Of a stretch of 40,991 nt of DNA, positions 38,777 to 40,991 are shown piece by piece. The translations under genes and the position numbers were made by a program. The DNA lies in assembly GCA_002393835.1 (NCBI GenBank), contig DGTW01000014.1, positions 1-40,991 of the forward strand, read 5' to 3'. Below the pieces are notes generated by a model, which saw nothing but the letters and a program-made list of their open reading frames with translations, did no database searches and had not been told where the DNA came from. Numbering within the stretch: the stretch's first letter is position 1; the number at the start of each line of letters is the position of its first letter. The DNA is from Treponema sp. UBA4326 (GTDB taxonomy: Bacteria > Spirochaetota > Spirochaetia > Treponematales > Treponemataceae).

Positions 38777-40597
38777 ATGAAAAAATTGACTGACTGTAAA
38801 GGCGATCCATTGCCAATTTTCGGCAAGGGTATTGTAACACATTGTGATGTTGAGCCAGGTGCCGTTCCTTTTGATAGTGTCTGGAATCTAAAAGTTTTGA
38901 TGGTATCAGATTTGTCAACAGGCTCATCTGATATTCCAGTTCCTGAGGCGGGTCAGTTCTACATGATTCGTTCCGCTAAATCTGGTGTCCTGCTTGGCCG
39001 GCCAATCAGTGTGTATATGTCAAGGAAGGCTGGAGAAGCAGCACATATTGAATTTCTGATTCTCAAAAAAGGAAAGGGTACTCAGGAGCTGTGTGCTCTC
39101 AAAAAGAACGATGAAGTTGAGCTGATTGGCCCGACAGGAAATTCCTTCCCGGCTCCTCAAAAAACTGACAAAGTTTGTATCGTAGGTGGCGGAATTGGCG
39201 TAGCTCCAGTAGCTGGCTTTGCTTCAACTCTTGCACCAAAATCATACGATTTCTTTGCTTCATTCAAGAGTGGTTCTTACGGTTTGGAATACATTAAAGC
39301 CAATGAGCTTACTGTCACGACTGATGACGGCTCGGTCGGTGTTCACGGAATGTTGCCTGCTGCCCTTACGGCTCAGACTCTCAAAGAAAAGGGCTACACC
39401 GTGCTTTATGCCTGTGGCCCGACCCCCATGCTTGCTTATGTACAGAAAATCTGCCTTGAAGCTGGGGTTCAGTCTTACCTGAGCATGGAAAAAAACATGG
39501 CTTGTGGTGTGGGAGCCTGTCTTGGCTGTACAATCACCACCACCGAAGGAAACAAACGCTGCTGCAAAGACGGTCCTGTTTTCAAAGGTGAGATTTTGCA
39601 GTTTGAGCCGCCAAAAGCAAAGCCTGTCTTCGGAAGCGCCCGGGGAAATGATGGTAAAATCGCAGAATTCGAGCCTGATTTGAGCGTCAATATTGCTGGC
39701 ATTCGTTTTGAAAACCCGGTTATCGCTGCCAGCGGTACTTTCGGCTATGGTTCGGAATATTCCACAATTTTTGATGTGAACAAGCTCGGCGGAATCTGCT
39801 CAAAAGGACTCACCTTGCTTGCTCGCCCCGGCAATACCGGAGTCCGCCTTGTTGAAACTCCATCGGGTTTGATAAACTCCATTGGCCTTGAAAACCCGGG
39901 AATAGAGCATTTCATTGAGTATGAGCTTCCGGGAATGCTCGCTCTTAAGCCTGTAACAATAGCAAATCTTTCCGGCTCTTCAATTGAAACCTATGTTGAC
40001 GGAGCCAAACTTCTCGACAAAACAGCTGTCCCAATGATTGAATTGAACATCAGCTGCCCGAATGTAAAGGCTGGTGGAATGGGATTTGGTATGGATTGTG
40101 AACTTGCCTCGACCGTTACAAGAGCTGTTCGGGAAGTTACAAAAAAGCCTCTCATGGTCAAGCTTACGCCAAATGCCCCAGACTTAATCGGAATTGCAAT
40201 GGCTGTCCGTGAGGCCGGTGCAGATGCAATCAGCCTTGTGAACACTTTTCAGGCAATGTCAATTGATTTGAACACAGGCCGACCTGTCTTTGACAATATC
40301 CGGGCAGGATTTTCTGGCCCTGCAGTTAAGCCAATCGCCCTTCGCATGGTTTACGATGTCCTTCAGGCAATGAACAAGCTCCCTGAAAGCGAGCGGATCC
40401 CAGTTGTGGGACTTGGTGGTATTTCATGCTGGCAGGATGCAGTTGAATTCTTGATGGCAGGAGCGGCCGCAATTCAGGTAGGAACGGCAACTTTTGCAGA
40501 TCCTTACACAATGATTGAGATTGTTAAAGGTCTCAGCGACTACATGAAGCAGAAAGGCTTTAAGTCAATTAAGGAATTTAGAGGCTTGGCTCAATAG
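38777..40597 (+). CDS. pyrKD: Dihydroorotate dehydrogenase, electron-transfer and catalytic subunits fused
   Basis: Oxidises dihydroorotate to orotate with NAD+ as acceptor. In one 606-residue chain, residues 1-290 are PyrK: an FAD-binding GRPISVYM segment, the NAD-binding GGGIGVAPVAGF segment and a [2Fe-2S] set with Cys243, Cys248, Cys251 and Cys262 or Cys263. Residues 302-606 are the class 1B PyrD barrel: ENPVIAASGTFGYG, the active-site NISCPNVK with Cys427, KLTPNAPD, and GLGGISCWQDAVEFLMAGA. In most bacteria these are two separate genes. The linker (about 285-300) shows no frameshift. The ATG at 38777 has GGAAAG upstream. Confidence 0.95.
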   Translation: MKKLTDCKGDPLPIFGKGIVTHCDVEPGAVPFDSVWNLKVLMVSDLSTGSSDIPVPEAGQFYMIRSAKSGVLLGRPISVYMSRKAGEAAHIEFLILKKGKGTQELCALKKNDEVELIGPTGNSFPAPQKTDKVCIVGGGIGVAPVAGFASTLAPKSYDFFASFKSGSYGLEYIKANELTVTTDDGSVGVHGMLPAALTAQTLKEKGYTVLYACGPTPMLAYVQKICLEAGVQSYLSMEKNMACGVGACLGCTITTTEGNKRCCKDGPVFKGEILQFEPPKAKPVFGSARGNDGKIAEFEPDLSVNIAGIRFENPVIAASGTFGYGSEYSTIFDVNKLGGICSKGLTLLARPGNTGVRLVETPSGLINSIGLENPGIEHFIEYELPGMLALKPVTIANLSGSSIETYVDGAKLLDKTAVPMIELNISCPNVKAGGMGFGMDCELASTVTRAVREVTKKPLMVKLTPNAPDLIGIAMAVREAGADAISLVNTFQAMSIDLNTGRPVFDNIRAGFSGPAVKPIALRMVYDVLQAMNKLPESERIPVVGLGGISCWQDAVEFLMAGAAAIQVGTATFADPYTMIEIVKGLSDYMKQKGFKSIKEFRGLAQ

Positions 40598-40608
40598 AAA
40601 AAGCGGGG

Positions 40609-40699
40609 CGTTGCGGGGCAATAGGAATATTAATTCTGCCCCGCAGAGAGGGTAGGGCGCAACAAAGTGCGACCGTAGGGGGAGACTTCCCCCTTTTTT
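40609..40699. repeat. GC-rich modular repeat, intergenic copy
   Basis: GCGTTGCGGGG, a divergent middle, CCCCGCAGAGAGGG, GTAGGGCGCAACAAAGTGCG and a GGGGGA/TCCCCC hairpin. It shares order and wording with the copy inside the radical SAM gene at 3368-3450. Confidence 0.8.
40678..40699 (+). terminator. Terminator of the pyrKD gene, formed by the end of the repeat
   Basis: GGGGGA (40678-40683) pairs with TCCCCC (40688-40693) around GACT, followed by six T. The repeat module supplies the terminator. Confidence 0.75.
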
Positions 40700-40700
40700 A

Positions 40701-40991
40701 TTAGTCGATTGCTGTCATGTCCGTTATTTCTTTCTCGTAGTCAACGCCGTCTACTGCGAAACCGTTGATGTTGAGGAAGTCTTTTCGGATTCCTTCGAGG
40801 TCAATGTGCTCTTTTACATTGTCAGCGTTGATTGCTTCCATATGCTTGTCGATTTCTGCCTGAATCTCTGGTTTAAGTTCAAGATCATCGATGCGGATTC
40901 GGCCTTCATTGTCTGTCGGAACTTTTTTGTCAGCGGTGTAAAGTCGTTCACGGAAGAGTCGGTCGATCTGCTCTTTGCAGCCTTCGTGTGT
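40701..40991 (-). CDS. Trans-2-enoyl-CoA reductase (Ter/FabV), C-terminal part (5' end outside window)
   Basis: NADH-dependent reduction of trans-2-enoyl-CoA or -ACP. Only the last 96 residues are in the window, read from the right edge to TAA at 40701-40703. The fragment has the Ter/FabV C-terminal pattern: RLFRERLY near its start, EGRIRIDDLELKPEIQAEIDKHMEAIN, then DLEGIRKDFLNINGFAVDGVDYE. Treponema denticola Ter is the best-known member of this family, which fits the organism. Whether the native substrate is CoA- or ACP-linked cannot be told. Confidence 0.85.
   Translation of the reverse strand, partial: THEGCKEQIDRLFRERLYTADKKVPTDNEGRIRIDDLELKPEIQAEIDKHMEAINADNVKEHIDLEGIRKDFLNINGFAVDGVDYEKEITDMTAID

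Overview
The window looks like chromosomal DNA of a spirochaete, most likely a host-associated Treponema. Protein style, a moderate G+C content and a trans-2-enoyl-CoA reductase (Ter/FabV type) at the right edge support this. No rRNA, tRNA, CRISPR array, intact transposase or phage gene was seen. This is sequence reading only; no database search was possible.

Layout. 1-1.6 kb: 3' part of a malic enzyme, then arginase. 1.8-4.1 kb: a large radical SAM protein, on the minus strand, full of repeat-derived segments. 4.2-9.3 kb: an accessory-looking block with an XRE regulator, a large InlB-repeat/BspA-LRR lipoprotein, a small P-loop protein and a second HTH regulator; its promoters share elements. 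9.3-14.5 kb: Gfo/Idh oxidoreductase, Mrp-type Fe-S ATPase, a C_GCAxxG_C_C protein, a Dus tRNA-dihydrouridine synthase carrying a repeat insertion, a LolA-like exported protein and a lone CBM48 protein. 14.6-21.6 kb: FtsK, a divergent FMN-dependent hydroxyacid dehydrogenase, SppA, a DUF975 membrane protein and an aldose-1-epimerase-like protein. 21.6-26.9 kb: a HAD protein, a ParB-like/HAD fusion, metK with a structured leader, a CmpB-type membrane protein bounded by a duplicated metK tail, and the NAD(P)HX repair enzyme Nnr. 26.9-33.3 kb: RluA-type pseudouridine synthase, a thioesterase-LolA-MMPL export operon, a lipoprotein and an NlpC/P60 protein with a beta-rich C-terminal half. 33.4-40.6 kb: a beta-propeller/Y_Y_Y/adenylate cyclase sensor, an orphan UrtA-like binding lipoprotein, pyrF and a PyrK-PyrD fusion. 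40.7 kb to the end: 3' part of ter/fabV on the minus strand.

Four themes stand out. (1) About ten genes have a -10 box 6 to 8 bases from the start codon and no Shine-Dalgarno sequence, which predicts leaderless or nearly leaderless mRNAs. (2) Palindromic or modular repeats sit in frame inside several genes (radical SAM, dus, the C_GCAxxG_C_C protein, a lipoprotein signal peptide), and a short 14-18 base inverted repeat recurs in three unrelated genes. (3) The last 15 codons of metK plus its terminator are duplicated 834 bases downstream with almost only synonymous changes, which looks like an attachment-site-type or allele-exchange scar. (4) The 4.5-8.5 kb block shares a palindrome at about -42 together with an extended -10, which suggests a small private regulon.

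Functionally, pyrF and pyrKD form a pyrimidine unit, and thioesterase-LolA-MMPL forms a lipid-export unit. The cyclase and UrtA-like lipoprotein may form a sensing pair. The rest is housekeeping.
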